In this document: positions 28,661 to 36,491 of the stretch, piece by piece | Position numbering within the stretch: position 1 is the first letter of the stretch | How the letters are laid out: each line of letters starts with the position of its first letter | Assembly: GCF_002795865.1 (NCBI RefSeq) | Contig: NZ_CP024920.1 | Coordinates: forward strand, 965,001-1,029,000 | Reading direction: 5' to 3' | DNA from: Qipengyuania seohaensis | GTDB lineage: Bacteria > Pseudomonadota > Alphaproteobacteria > Sphingomonadales > Sphingomonadaceae | DNA: 64,000 nt | Position numbers and translations under genes: made by a program | The notes under the pieces: model-generated | The model's input: the letters and a program-made list of their open reading frames with translations, nothing else | Databases searched by the model: none | What the model was told of the DNA's origin: nothing

Positions 28661-29443
28661 TCAGTCGCCGCCGATGTTTCGGCTCGTCCCGCAACGCTTG
28701 CCTATTATTGTGCCGCCGGGCTTGTGCTCTCGTCCTAAAGCCATTGTCACGGACGGCTCCGCTCCCTTCAGATCGTAGGAAAAGACCGTGCCGAAGTTCT
28801 CGGTATAGAGAAGCGAGTCCGGATGATCGGAGCCTCTGACTTTGCGCGTGTGGATCAAATCCCGCTGGTATGGCTTTCCCGTGCACCGCCTTATCCAGCG
28901 CTGAGAAATTGCGCCACTCATCGCCTTTCCCCTTGGAACATGTGCCAGAATATGAACGTGCGAACCTTTCCCCTCGCCATTCTCGCGCACCCAGAGATAG
29001 GCCGTATCTCCTCTGAGCCATTCGCGCAGGTACTTAAGGAAGGCCGTTGTCGCTTGCATCGCCTCCCGGTCGCTAAGGCCAGCCGCTTCCCAATGGATCG
29101 TAATGTGTCGATTGAGTGGTCGCCCGATTTGAATTGCGCGATGGGCCGCTTCGATCAGCTTTTGAGCCTTTTTAGGGGTTAAGTAATCGCTCGTGCGGTT
29201 GGCGCTATTGCGTGCTCCACCGTGCGGGAAGATGGTCTTGGAGGCGGGAGACTGCGCGCACCCTACATGTAGAGGTAAATTTGCAAGGCCCGTGCCAAAC
29301 GGGGAGTCAGTTCCGCAAGCTGCCGTTATCTCAGGCTTCTTTATGGCCTCCGGAAACTCTGAACCCTGCCGAGCATGGCCGTTGCTCTCGTCCCGCAAAA
29401 TACGCGCATTTACGCGACTTGTCGCGTTTGCAGCATCCGGCAT
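28661..29443 (-). CDS. HUH-endonuclease-like replication/mobilisation protein, island 1
   Basis: A 260-residue protein. Residues 70-260 carry, in order, NRHITIHW (motif 1-like strand, 111-118), SHVHILAHVP with His162 and His164 in an HxH arrangement, YDLK (Tyr223, Lys226, a YxxK motif) and a closing GTIIGKRCGTSRNIG. This order of strand, HUH and YxxK is that of rolling-circle Rep and single-Tyr relaxase proteins. The first 70 residues look unstructured, so a later start is possible. An equivalent protein occupies the same place in island 2. The catalytic role is inferred. Confidence 0.65.
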   Translation of the reverse strand: MPDAANATSRVNARILRDESNGHARQGSEFPEAIKKPEITAACGTDSPFGTGLANLPLHVGCAQSPASKTIFPHGGARNSANRTSDYLTPKKAQKLIEAAHRAIQIGRPLNRHITIHWEAAGLSDREAMQATTAFLKYLREWLRGDTAYLWVRENGEGKGSHVHILAHVPRGKAMSGAISQRWIRRCTGKPYQRDLIHTRKVRGSDHPDSLLYTENFGTVFSYDLKGAEPSVTMALGREHKPGGTIIGKRCGTSRNIGGD

Positions 29444-29491
29444 GGCTGGGGACCTGTCTTGTTTTTCAAGTGAACTGCGGCGGAAGGGTTA

Positions 29492-29519
29492 GCGAGGGCG
29501 TATTTCGCACCGCCCTCGC
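29492..29519. other. Perfect hairpin upstream of the HUH gene
   Basis: A 9-bp stem GCGAGGGCG / CGCCCTCGC with a ten-base loop TATTTCGCAC lies between the PC4-like stop and the HUH start. It could be a terminator, or a nicking site for the HUH protein; no U-run follows on the minus strand. Confidence 0.5.
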
Positions 29520-29538
29520 CTGTATCTTGCCTGTTAAA

Positions 29539-29760
29539 TCAGGCGTCGTTTGCCTCGACTGACCGCAGTGCTTCGATCAATTCGGGGAGCCGATCAAACG
29601 GGACCGCGAAACCGCCGCCGTATTGTTGCTTGCCTGGACGAAGATCGCCTGTCTGCTTGTCGCGAAACCATGGCCAGAACTGGAGGCGCGGCTGGCCATT
29701 CCACTCGGTCGCTTCAATCCTCCAGACGTGACGCCCGTGCTCTTGCTCAAAGACGACCAA
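29539..29760 (-). CDS. PC4/p15-like ssDNA-binding domain protein
   Basis: A 73-residue protein reading WRIEATEWNGQPRLQFWPWFRD, then DLRPGKQQYGGGFAVPFDRLPELIEALR. This resembles the transcriptional coactivator PC4/p15 fold (WYRD-x-GELKPGKKGISLP-x-W-x-L), known to bind ssDNA. It overlaps the upstream Cys-rich gene by 14 bases and precedes the HUH gene. The assignment is by pattern only. Confidence 0.6.
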   Translation of the reverse strand: MVVFEQEHGRHVWRIEATEWNGQPRLQFWPWFRDKQTGDLRPGKQQYGGGFAVPFDRLPELIEALRSVEANDA

Positions 29761-30133
29761 CGGAGGACCTCCTCGTGACAGCTAGAGAGGCACCTGAAAG
29801 CGATCCCCTCCTTTGCGGACCCGCATCCCCATTCAGCATCGGACCTACTTCACATGACAACGTATCGGCGTCATGTGTGCGGCGACAGATACCGAGACGA
29901 AGCCGGGGCAGCGCATCTTCCAATGGAAGCTGGCACCAGCCGTCGGGCAAAGCCGTTGGATCGCGGCTGGCCAACCAATCCGGCACATAGCGGGACATTG
30001 GCCTTACTGCCCACAGAGGACACGCTACGGCAGGACAGCAAGAGACATGCTCGCGCCAGTTGGCTCCCGCATCGCATGCTCCACAGTCGCGGCAGTGGGC
30101 GTCAATCGACGCGCGCAACGATCGCCTGCTCAT
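29747..30133 (-). CDS. Cys-rich mobile-element protein, unknown function
   Basis: A 128-residue protein starting at ATG 30133 (MSRRSLRASIDAHC). RASIDAHCRDCGACDAGANWREHVSCCPAVACPLWAVRP matches a small family often seen on prophages and plasmids, with paired cysteines suggesting a zinc site. The C-terminal half is low in recognisable structure. The function is unknown; its position with AlpA and the HUH protein suggests a role in element maintenance. Confidence 0.65.
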   Translation of the reverse strand: MSRRSLRASIDAHCRDCGACDAGANWREHVSCCPAVACPLWAVRPMSRYVPDWLASRDPTALPDGWCQLPLEDALPRLRLGICRRTHDADTLSCEVGPMLNGDAGPQRRGSLSGASLAVTRRSSVGRL

Positions 30134-30337
30134 GCGAGACCCCCTAGCTGCGCTGAGAAAGGACACGTGCTACCTGCCGTACCTTTGCAAGCAAGAATCG
30201 TTTGTCCTGCCTTTCTCGTGTGTGTATGTGGATTTGTCAGCTTTGGAGCTTCGACAATTCCGGCCCTGTTCTCGACGGCAATCGAGGCAGGGCCTTTTAC
30301 ATACTCGGCCTTGGGCCCATCAGTCCGGCCCGCCATG

Positions 30338-30532
30338 TCACGCGGCCCTTCCGATGTCGAAGGACTCGACAAGGCGATGAATGCTGGCGACTTTGACCAG
30401 CCGCCGAGAGCCGATAGAAACTGTCTCCAGGGAGCCGTCCGAGATCAACTCGTACGCCTTGGTTTTTCCAATACCGAGTACTTGCGCGCACTCCGGCACG
30501 CTGCACAATAGTGCTTCTTTCAACACACTCAT
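30338..30532 (-). CDS. AlpA-family excisionase/HTH regulator, island 1
   Basis: A 64-residue helix-turn-helix protein: LLCSVPECAQVLGIGKTKAYELISDGSLETVSIGSRRLVKVASI, the MerR-like AlpA/excisionase fold that controls integrase activity or excision in P4-type elements. It lies between the integrase and the Cys-rich gene on the same strand. The intervals on both sides (about 200 and 280 bases) hold no other gene that I can support. Confidence 0.85.
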   Translation of the reverse strand: MSVLKEALLCSVPECAQVLGIGKTKAYELISDGSLETVSIGSRRLVKVASIHRLVESFDIGRAA

Positions 30533-30809
30533 GTGTCTGTCTTTCTGTGCTCCCTTCCCCGCCGTGCATGACCGCGCGGTCGTTCGTGGGCACGCCAGAA
30601 AGATATTTGCGACCGCACTGTAGCGCTAGGATGTTCTCATTTTGTCTGGGGATTATTCCTTGGCCGCGCGGATGGCATTTCAGCAGTTCTGTATGAATTG
30701 CCTCGGCAGACACCTGCGCAGAGCTCTGGCACCCACCTGTGGAAGGATTGCCCGATGTGCACCAGCAAACCGGAGAAATTCCATCCAGATGCACGAGGGA
30801 TATTGGTCT

Positions 30810-32144
30810 TCAGGCAGCCACTTCGCGAATCGGAGTGACGTTATCCTGCCGACCATCAGAGGCTCCGCTGCCTCCGCAGTAATCTGCCCAAGCCTCCATC
30901 AGCTTGCGGCGCTTTGGTAGCAAGACCCCACGCCGATAGGCAGCCTCGCTTTTGCTCCCAATCGTATGGGCAAGCGCCATCTCGCAAACCTCGTGCGTAA
31001 AGCCGGTCGTCTCCGCCGCCCAATCGCGGAAACTGGAACGAAACCCATGTACGGTCACCCCAGTGGTCATTCGGCGAAGCTGCATCAGCATTGCCATATT
31101 CGAGAGGCTGCCGCCGTGGATTGCTGGGAATACCGGTCGATTGCTGACGTCGCCTTTTGATCGTGCAAGCTGCCGTAGGGCACCCAATAATTCAGTGATG
31201 CGTGACGGTAAGGGAACGGTATGTTCCGACTCCGCTTTCATGCGGTTGGCAGGAATGGTCCAGACTGCCGCTTCCAAATTAATCTCACTCCACGTAGCAC
31301 CTACCGTCTCACCGGTTCGCGCAGCAGTAAGGATGGTAAACTCCAGCGCCATTGCAGCGATGCCCTCGCGCTCCCTCAACTTGGCCATAAAGGCAGGGAC
31401 CTCCGCATAGGGCATGGCCGCATGGTGGCCCGATCGGCCCAGCCGTTCATTGCGTCGCCTCTTCGCCTTGCTTGGTTTCGGGAGCACATTCTCCAGATGC
31501 CCCCTCCAACGCGCTGGATTTTCACTGTCCCGCAAGCCCTCGACTTTCGCGGCGTCAAGAATTCTCTCAATGCGACCACGCACCCGATTGGCGGTTTCCG
31601 GCTTCTCATTCCAGATCGGCTTGAGTGCTGCCATCACGTGTTCGGTAGCGACCTCGCCAACGGGGAGGTCTCCGAAATGCGGATAGGCATACGTCTCCAG
31701 AGTTGAGTGCCACTGCTTACGATGCTTGTCATTTTTCCAGCCGCCTTCGTTTAGCGAGAGGTAGCTAGCTGCCGCATCCCGAAAGGTCGTGCTCGATATG
31801 CGTGCTGATTGCTCCGCTGCTTTGGCTTCCCGCTGGCGTTTGCGCCAGTTGGACACAGGTATGACGCCAGCGGCTACCTCCTTCGCCTTCTCCCGCGCTG
31901 CCTCGCGGGCATCGGCTAGTGACAATGCTCCCGCGCCTGCTGCACTGCCCAGCCCTACATAGCGCACCTTGCCCGCCACGGTGCCGCGATAAACCCAACT
32001 TCTCGCGCCACCCGGCTTGACCTGGAGATAGAGTCCACCGCCGTCTGCGTAGCGCTTTACGTATTCCGATCCACTCGGGCCGATCCCCGGTTTAGCATTC
32101 TTCACGGTTACGGGGGTCAACGCGTTGTGCAGTTGGCGCGGCAT
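30810..32144 (-). CDS. Tyrosine recombinase (P4-type integrase), island 1
   Basis: A 444-residue integrase. The N-terminal DUF4102 arm-binding domain reads YADGGGLYLQVKPGGARSWVYRG. The catalytic domain has Arg in TAARTGETVGATW, HGFRSSFRDWAAE (His-x-x-Arg), LAHTIGSKSEAAYRRG and the nucleophile tyrosine in that last block. It recombines the tRNA-Ser 3' end with the element's attP. Confidence 0.95.
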   Translation of the reverse strand: MPRQLHNALTPVTVKNAKPGIGPSGSEYVKRYADGGGLYLQVKPGGARSWVYRGTVAGKVRYVGLGSAAGAGALSLADAREAAREKAKEVAAGVIPVSNWRKRQREAKAAEQSARISSTTFRDAAASYLSLNEGGWKNDKHRKQWHSTLETYAYPHFGDLPVGEVATEHVMAALKPIWNEKPETANRVRGRIERILDAAKVEGLRDSENPARWRGHLENVLPKPSKAKRRRNERLGRSGHHAAMPYAEVPAFMAKLREREGIAAMALEFTILTAARTGETVGATWSEINLEAAVWTIPANRMKAESEHTVPLPSRITELLGALRQLARSKGDVSNRPVFPAIHGGSLSNMAMLMQLRRMTTGVTVHGFRSSFRDWAAETTGFTHEVCEMALAHTIGSKSEAAYRRGVLLPKRRKLMEAWADYCGGSGASDGRQDNVTPIREVAA

Positions 32145-32319
32145 GAAATTGGCTCCGTTGCCCTAACAGATGCACCAAAGGTACTGCGGTTTTAGGACAT
32201 CCGCAACGATAGGATACGAACAGCTACGGAAAGGATCACTCACGCCACCCCTGAAAAAAACGCGATTCTAGTCTTTTAAACGGTCGCGCGCGAACTCTCA
32301 CGCTTCGGTGTTAGACGGA

Positions 32320-32334
32320 CTCCGTCTCCGCCAT
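32320..32334 (+). repeat. attR of island 1
   Basis: CTCCGTCTCCGCCAT, identical to the 3' end of tRNA-Ser at 24212-24226 and in the same orientation, 176 bases beyond the integrase start and 81 bases before the FNR-type gene. Confidence 0.75.
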
Positions 32335-32414
32335 TTTCTGATTATCCCGCCCGAAATCTGACTAGGCTGCGGTCGCTCCTTGGCATGAGGGCCGGCGGTC
32401 GGTATCGAAGAGGC

Positions 32415-33137
32415 ATGGATAGCATCCCATCCGAAGCTGCCCTGAACTTCTGTCAGGCTTGCGCCGTCCGCAACCGCGCCATTTGCGCGGATCTGGACGA
32501 CGGCGAAATTCGCGTTCTCAATTCCATCGGTCGCAGGCGCCAGCTCGAAGCCGGTGAACAATTGTTCTGGGAAGGCGACGAGGCAGTCGTCGTCGCCAAT
32601 GTCATCGAGGGACTGCTGAAGCTTTCGACCCAGACGAGCGACGGCAAGGAGCAGATCCTGGGTCTTGCCTATCCAAGCGATTTCATGGGCCGACCCTTCG
32701 GTCCATCGACCCCTTACGGCGTCGAAGCACTTACTCCGGCACTGGTGTGCACTTTCCAGCGATCCGATTTCGACCGCTTTGCGCGCGAACATCCTCGGCT
32801 TGAACACAAATTGCTCGAACGCACGCTGTCGGAACTCGACCGGACGCGGCGCTGGATGCTCCTGCTCGGCCGCATGAACGCGGAACAAAAGCTCGCGACC
32901 TTCCTTCTCGACATGGCGGACCGCCTTGCGCCCAAGGGCTGCGTGCCCATCGACCAAGTATCGAATTCTTTCGAGCTGCCTTTGTCTCGCCAGCAAATCG
33001 CGGACGTACTGGGCCTGACCATCGAAACCGTAAGCCGCCAGTTCACGAAATTCCGCAAGCAGGGCCTGATCGACCTGCCCTCGCGTCGTGAAGCCGTGAT
33101 CCAGCAACGAGGACGGCTGGAGGAACTGGCGCAGTAA
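32415..33137 (+). CDS. FNR/FnrN-type oxygen-sensing transcription regulator (Crp/Fnr family)
   Basis: A 240-residue regulator starting at ATG 32415. The N-terminus has CQACAVRNRAIC (Cys13, Cys16, Cys24) and a fourth cysteine at 112 (LVCTF), the pattern of alphaproteobacterial FnrN/FnrL proteins that hold a [4Fe-4S] cluster. A cAMP-type beta-barrel is followed by the HTH LPLSRQQIADVLGLTIETVSRQFTKF, whose E-x-x-S-R recognition residues fit the FNR box TTGAT. It probably controls low-oxygen genes. Confidence 0.9.
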   Translation: MDSIPSEAALNFCQACAVRNRAICADLDDGEIRVLNSIGRRRQLEAGEQLFWEGDEAVVVANVIEGLLKLSTQTSDGKEQILGLAYPSDFMGRPFGPSTPYGVEALTPALVCTFQRSDFDRFAREHPRLEHKLLERTLSELDRTRRWMLLLGRMNAEQKLATFLLDMADRLAPKGCVPIDQVSNSFELPLSRQQIADVLGLTIETVSRQFTKFRKQGLIDLPSRREAVIQQRGRLEELAQ

Positions 33138-33242
33138 GCCTGCACCAAGCCTTTTTCAAATGCGATGATCTCCATGTTCACAGGGTCGGCAGCCTTCTTC
33201 TGAGCAATCCCCCAGGCTCGACTGACGCGCCTGCCGCCAAGA

Positions 33243-33929
33243 TCACCCGTCCTTGGCCAGCGCTTCGAGCAGTTTTTCGGCAGCCGGCTCACTGGACGGA
33301 GGGTTTTGGCCGGTAATCAGCAGCCCGTCCCGGACCACGTGAGGTTCGAAAACGCCTCCTTCCGAAAAGTCGCCGCCTTGTTGCTTCAGTACATCCTCGA
33401 GCAGGAACGGCACCACGTCGGTCAAGCCGACCGCTTCTTCTTCCGCATTGGTAAAGCCGGTGACCTTCCGGCCCTTTACGATCGGATCGCCTTCAGGAGA
33501 CGTTACATTCTTGAGCACGGCAGGCGCATGGCAAACGAGCGCCACCGGCTTGTCCGCCTTAAGCGCGCCTTCGATGATCGCTTTGGAATCGGCGCTTTCG
33601 GCCAGGTCCCACAAGGGGCCGTGGCCGCCCGGGTAAAACACCCCGTCGAATTTGGAGACGTCGATATCGGCAAGCTTGTGGGTCGACGCGAGGTGGGCCT
33701 GCGCTTCCTCGTCTTCCTTGAACCGCTTGGTCGCATCGGTCTGCGCGTCGGGCTCGTCGGACTTGGGGTCGAGCGGCGGCTGTCCGCCGGCCGGGCTCGC
33801 CAGCGTGATCTCGTGGCCCGCATCCTTGAGCACGTAATAGGGCGCCGCAAACTCCTCGAGCCAGAAACCGGTCTTCTTGCCGGTATCGCCCAGCTTGTCG
33901 TGGCTGGTGAGAACCATGAGGATTTTCAT
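33243..33929 (-). CDS. DJ-1/PfpI family protein (Hsp31-like)
   Basis: A 228-residue protein starting at ATG 33929 (MKILMVLTSHDKLGDTGKKTGFWLEE). FDGVFYPGGHGPLWDLAE supplies the acidic/oxyanion region, and VALVCHAPAVL holds the nucleophile cysteine. This group includes glyoxalase III/Hsp31-type proteins that act on methylglyoxal or damaged proteins in the cytoplasm. It is convergent with the FNR gene; the promoter lies in the 250-base region shared with tetR. Confidence 0.88.
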   Translation of the reverse strand: MKILMVLTSHDKLGDTGKKTGFWLEEFAAPYYVLKDAGHEITLASPAGGQPPLDPKSDEPDAQTDATKRFKEDEEAQAHLASTHKLADIDVSKFDGVFYPGGHGPLWDLAESADSKAIIEGALKADKPVALVCHAPAVLKNVTSPEGDPIVKGRKVTGFTNAEEEAVGLTDVVPFLLEDVLKQQGGDFSEGGVFEPHVVRDGLLITGQNPPSSEPAAEKLLEALAKDG

Positions 33930-34115
33930 GCGAGTAGTCCTTTTATCGAGGGAACTGCGCCCGTCGCAATCGAAGCGGGCTTCGTGATGTGAACACGCCA
34001 GCGGCAGTTCGGTTTCGATAAGCAATTTTCCCTGTCGGGCGGAACCATTCGCGCGACGGTGTTTATCCAAAGAGAATGGGTCGCTCCGCGCGGTTGGCAG
34101 CCGGCCCATGTCGAT

Positions 34116-34137
34116 TTATTCAACACCCATTGAATAA
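34116..34137. promoter_or_regulatory. TetR-type operator palindrome
   Basis: TTATTCAA, six bases (CACCCA), TTGAATAA: perfect 8-bp inverted arms 42 bases upstream of the tetR ATG. It is the expected binding site for the adjacent regulator, controlling itself and the efflux operon. Confidence 0.75.
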
Positions 34138-34179
34138 TCATTTGCCGGGCCTTATGTTGCAGCGCACAAGGAGCGGTGA

Positions 34180-34809
34180 ATGGCCGAGCGACGCGGGCGG
34201 GGACGCCCCAAACAAACCGATACCGACACCAGTGAAGCGATTTCTCGCGCCGCGCTGCAGCGCTTTGCCGCGCAGGGTTTCGAGGCCACCTCGCTCCGCG
34301 AGATCGCGGGCGATGCCGAGGTCGACGTCGCGCTGATTTCCTATCGTTTCGGCGGCAAGCAGGGCTTGTGGAAGGATATCGTCTCGCAGGCCGGAGCCGA
34401 CCTGCGCGAGGCGCTGGAACAGGCTCCCGGTAATGGCGGCGAGGCAAGCGCGCAGCAGCGGCTCGACCATTCGGCCCGCACCTTCCTCGCCTACCTCCTC
34501 GACCGGCCCGAGGTCCCGCGCCTGCTGCTGCGCGATATCACCATCGACAGCGACCGCTCGCAATGGCTGCTCGAAACGCTTTCGCTGCCGCTGCACCGGC
34601 ATTTCATCGATCTGGCTCAGGCGGCGGCACAGGAGCGGGGTGACGCACCCGCGCATCTCGAGTTCAGGGTGGCGAATTTCATCTATTCCGCCGCAAGCAC
34701 CGTCGCCCGGCGCGAACGCCTCGGCAAGCTTGTCGGCGGCATGGAAGACGATGCGCAATTTGCAGCCGCGCTCGAAGAGGTACTCGTCGCAGGAGCGCTG
34801 GTGCCATGA
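34180..34809 (+). CDS. TetR/AcrR family regulator of the adjacent efflux operon
   Basis: A 209-residue repressor. The N-terminal HTH is AISRAALQRFAAQGFEATSLREIAGDAEVDVALISYRFGGKQGLW; the C-terminal ligand domain (about 60-205) is helical, with a CecR/DUF1956-like feel. It overlaps the MFS start by four bases, so the repressor is the first gene of its own target operon, a common feedback design. Confidence 0.92.
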   Translation: MAERRGRGRPKQTDTDTSEAISRAALQRFAAQGFEATSLREIAGDAEVDVALISYRFGGKQGLWKDIVSQAGADLREALEQAPGNGGEASAQQRLDHSARTFLAYLLDRPEVPRLLLRDITIDSDRSQWLLETLSLPLHRHFIDLAQAAAQERGDAPAHLEFRVANFIYSAASTVARRERLGKLVGGMEDDAQFAAALEEVLVAGALVP

Positions 34810-36491
34810 CCGGACGCGATACCCTCATCGACACTGTGGACGGCTATCTGTTCAAGCCGCATGAGATGCCGATCCTCCCCGGCTCTCCGGCCAATCCCGA
34901 CCACCCCCCGGCGCGCCGCGCGGCCTATCTCGCCATCGGTGTCTTCATGGCGCTGGTGGGCGGTGCGCAAAACGGCTTCTTGCTCGCCAACGGGCCCGCG
35001 CTCCAGGCCGAGTTTGCGCTGACCCCGGTCGAGGCGGGCTGGCTGACCGTGGCCTTCTATTCGACCTATGCCACGATGAGCATGCTGCTGTTCCGCGTGC
35101 GCCAGGAATTCGGCATCCAGCCCTTCGTGCGCTGGGCCATGGCAGGACTGGTCGCAGCCAATTTCGTGCAGATGATCGGTCCCGGCTACCATCCCGAACT
35201 CGCCGCGCGTGCGGTTGCGGGCATCACCGCCAGCGGGCTGTCGGCGCTCGCCATCTATTACCTCATGCAGGGCCTGCCCGCCGCCATGCGCGTCGGCGGG
35301 CTGGTTATCTCGCTCGGCCTGACACAGGTCGCTTTCCCGCTGACCCGTGCGCTGTCGCCAGCGCTGCTGGTCGATGGCGACATCACCCATATCTTCCAGT
35401 TCCAGTTCGCCCTTTCCTTGCTCGGCCTGGGGATGGTCTACTGGCTGCGCCTGCCGCCGGGCATCCGCAAGCAGACCTTCGAGAAGCTCGATATCCCGAG
35501 CATCGCCCTGTTCGTCGTCGGCGTCGCCGCGCTCTGCGCCTTCCTCATCCAGGGCCGCATCCAGTGGTGGGACACGCCATGGCTCGGCTACGCGCTGGCC
35601 GCCAGCATCCTCGCGCTGGGCGGCTGCTTCCTGATCGAGGCCAACCGCAAGAGCCCCATGCTCGACCTCAGCTGGCTGTCGAGCCGCTCCATCCTCGCGC
35701 TCGCGCTGATCGGGGCGACGGTGCGCATTCTCGTTGCCGAACAGGGCTTCGGGGCGAGCGGGATGTTCGCCGCTCTGGGTTACGGCAGCGAGCAGCTGAC
35801 GGGTTATTTCTGGGTGCTTGCCGGGGCGACATTCGGCGGCATGGCGCTGTCGGTCGTGCGGCTGGACCCCAAGGACCTCACGCGGCCCGTGCTCTTCGCG
35901 ATTCTCGTCATCTGCATCGCCGCCTTTACCGATACACGCACCGGGGTGATGACGCGGCCGCAGGACCTCTACCTCACGCAGGCCGCCATCGCCTTCGCGG
36001 CGGTCTTCGCGATGGGGCCGATCATGATGGAGGGCATGCTGCGCGCGCTTGCGGCAGGCCAGAGCTACGTCATCAGTTTCATCGCGATATTTTCGCTCTC
36101 GCAATCGATCGGCGGCCTCGCGGGTATCTCGCTGCTGTCCGCCTTCCACACCGTGCGCCTGAAGACGCATCTCATCGATGCGGGCAGTACGCTCACGCTC
36201 GCCAACCAGCAGCTGGGCCAGGCCCTCGGCAATGCCGCACAGCGCGCCGCGCCGCTCCAGGGCGACCCCGCCCTTCAGCAACAGGCCGCCGCCGCGAGCG
36301 TCTCGCAGGAAGTCGGCCGCGAGGCCGCAGTGCTCGCCTTCAACGATGTTTTCTTCCTCATCGGCACGCTGTCGGCGGTGACGTTCGCCGTCGTCTTCGT
36401 GCCGTGGCTCATCAACAAGATCCGCGGGCGCAACCCGCTCGCCAAGGAACTGGCCTTCATGGAGGCCATGCTCGCAAGGACCAGACAATGA
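34806..36491 (+). CDS. MFS efflux permease, DHA2/EmrB-like
   Basis: A 561-residue protein with about 14 hydrophobic segments, starting with VFMALVGGAQNGFLLANGPALQAEFALTPVEAGWLTVAFYSTY. Its partner genes (HlyD-type adaptor and NodT-type outer channel) make this a tripartite EmrAB-TolC-like drug exporter spanning both membranes. A cytoplasmic tail ends KELAFMEAMLARTRQ. Start and stop overlap the neighbouring genes by four bases each. Confidence 0.9.
   Translation: MTGRDTLIDTVDGYLFKPHEMPILPGSPANPDHPPARRAAYLAIGVFMALVGGAQNGFLLANGPALQAEFALTPVEAGWLTVAFYSTYATMSMLLFRVRQEFGIQPFVRWAMAGLVAANFVQMIGPGYHPELAARAVAGITASGLSALAIYYLMQGLPAAMRVGGLVISLGLTQVAFPLTRALSPALLVDGDITHIFQFQFALSLLGLGMVYWLRLPPGIRKQTFEKLDIPSIALFVVGVAALCAFLIQGRIQWWDTPWLGYALAASILALGGCFLIEANRKSPMLDLSWLSSRSILALALIGATVRILVAEQGFGASGMFAALGYGSEQLTGYFWVLAGATFGGMALSVVRLDPKDLTRPVLFAILVICIAAFTDTRTGVMTRPQDLYLTQAAIAFAAVFAMGPIMMEGMLRALAAGQSYVISFIAIFSLSQSIGGLAGISLLSAFHTVRLKTHLIDAGSTLTLANQQLGQALGNAAQRAAPLQGDPALQQQAAAASVSQEVGREAAVLAFNDVFFLIGTLSAVTFAVVFVPWLINKIRGRNPLAKELAFMEAMLARTRQ

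Larger units (their letters stand above)
24212..32334. mobile_element. Integrative genomic island 1 in tRNA-Ser
   Basis: About 8.1 kb bounded by 15-bp direct repeats of the tRNA-Ser 3' end. It has a tyrosine integrase at its right end, AlpA, two small mobile-element genes and an HUH-like protein. Its cargo (25-28.4 kb) has visibly lower GC than the flanks and encodes surface or lipid modification functions. The integrase lies at the end away from the intact tRNA, which is the less common arrangement. Confidence 0.8.
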
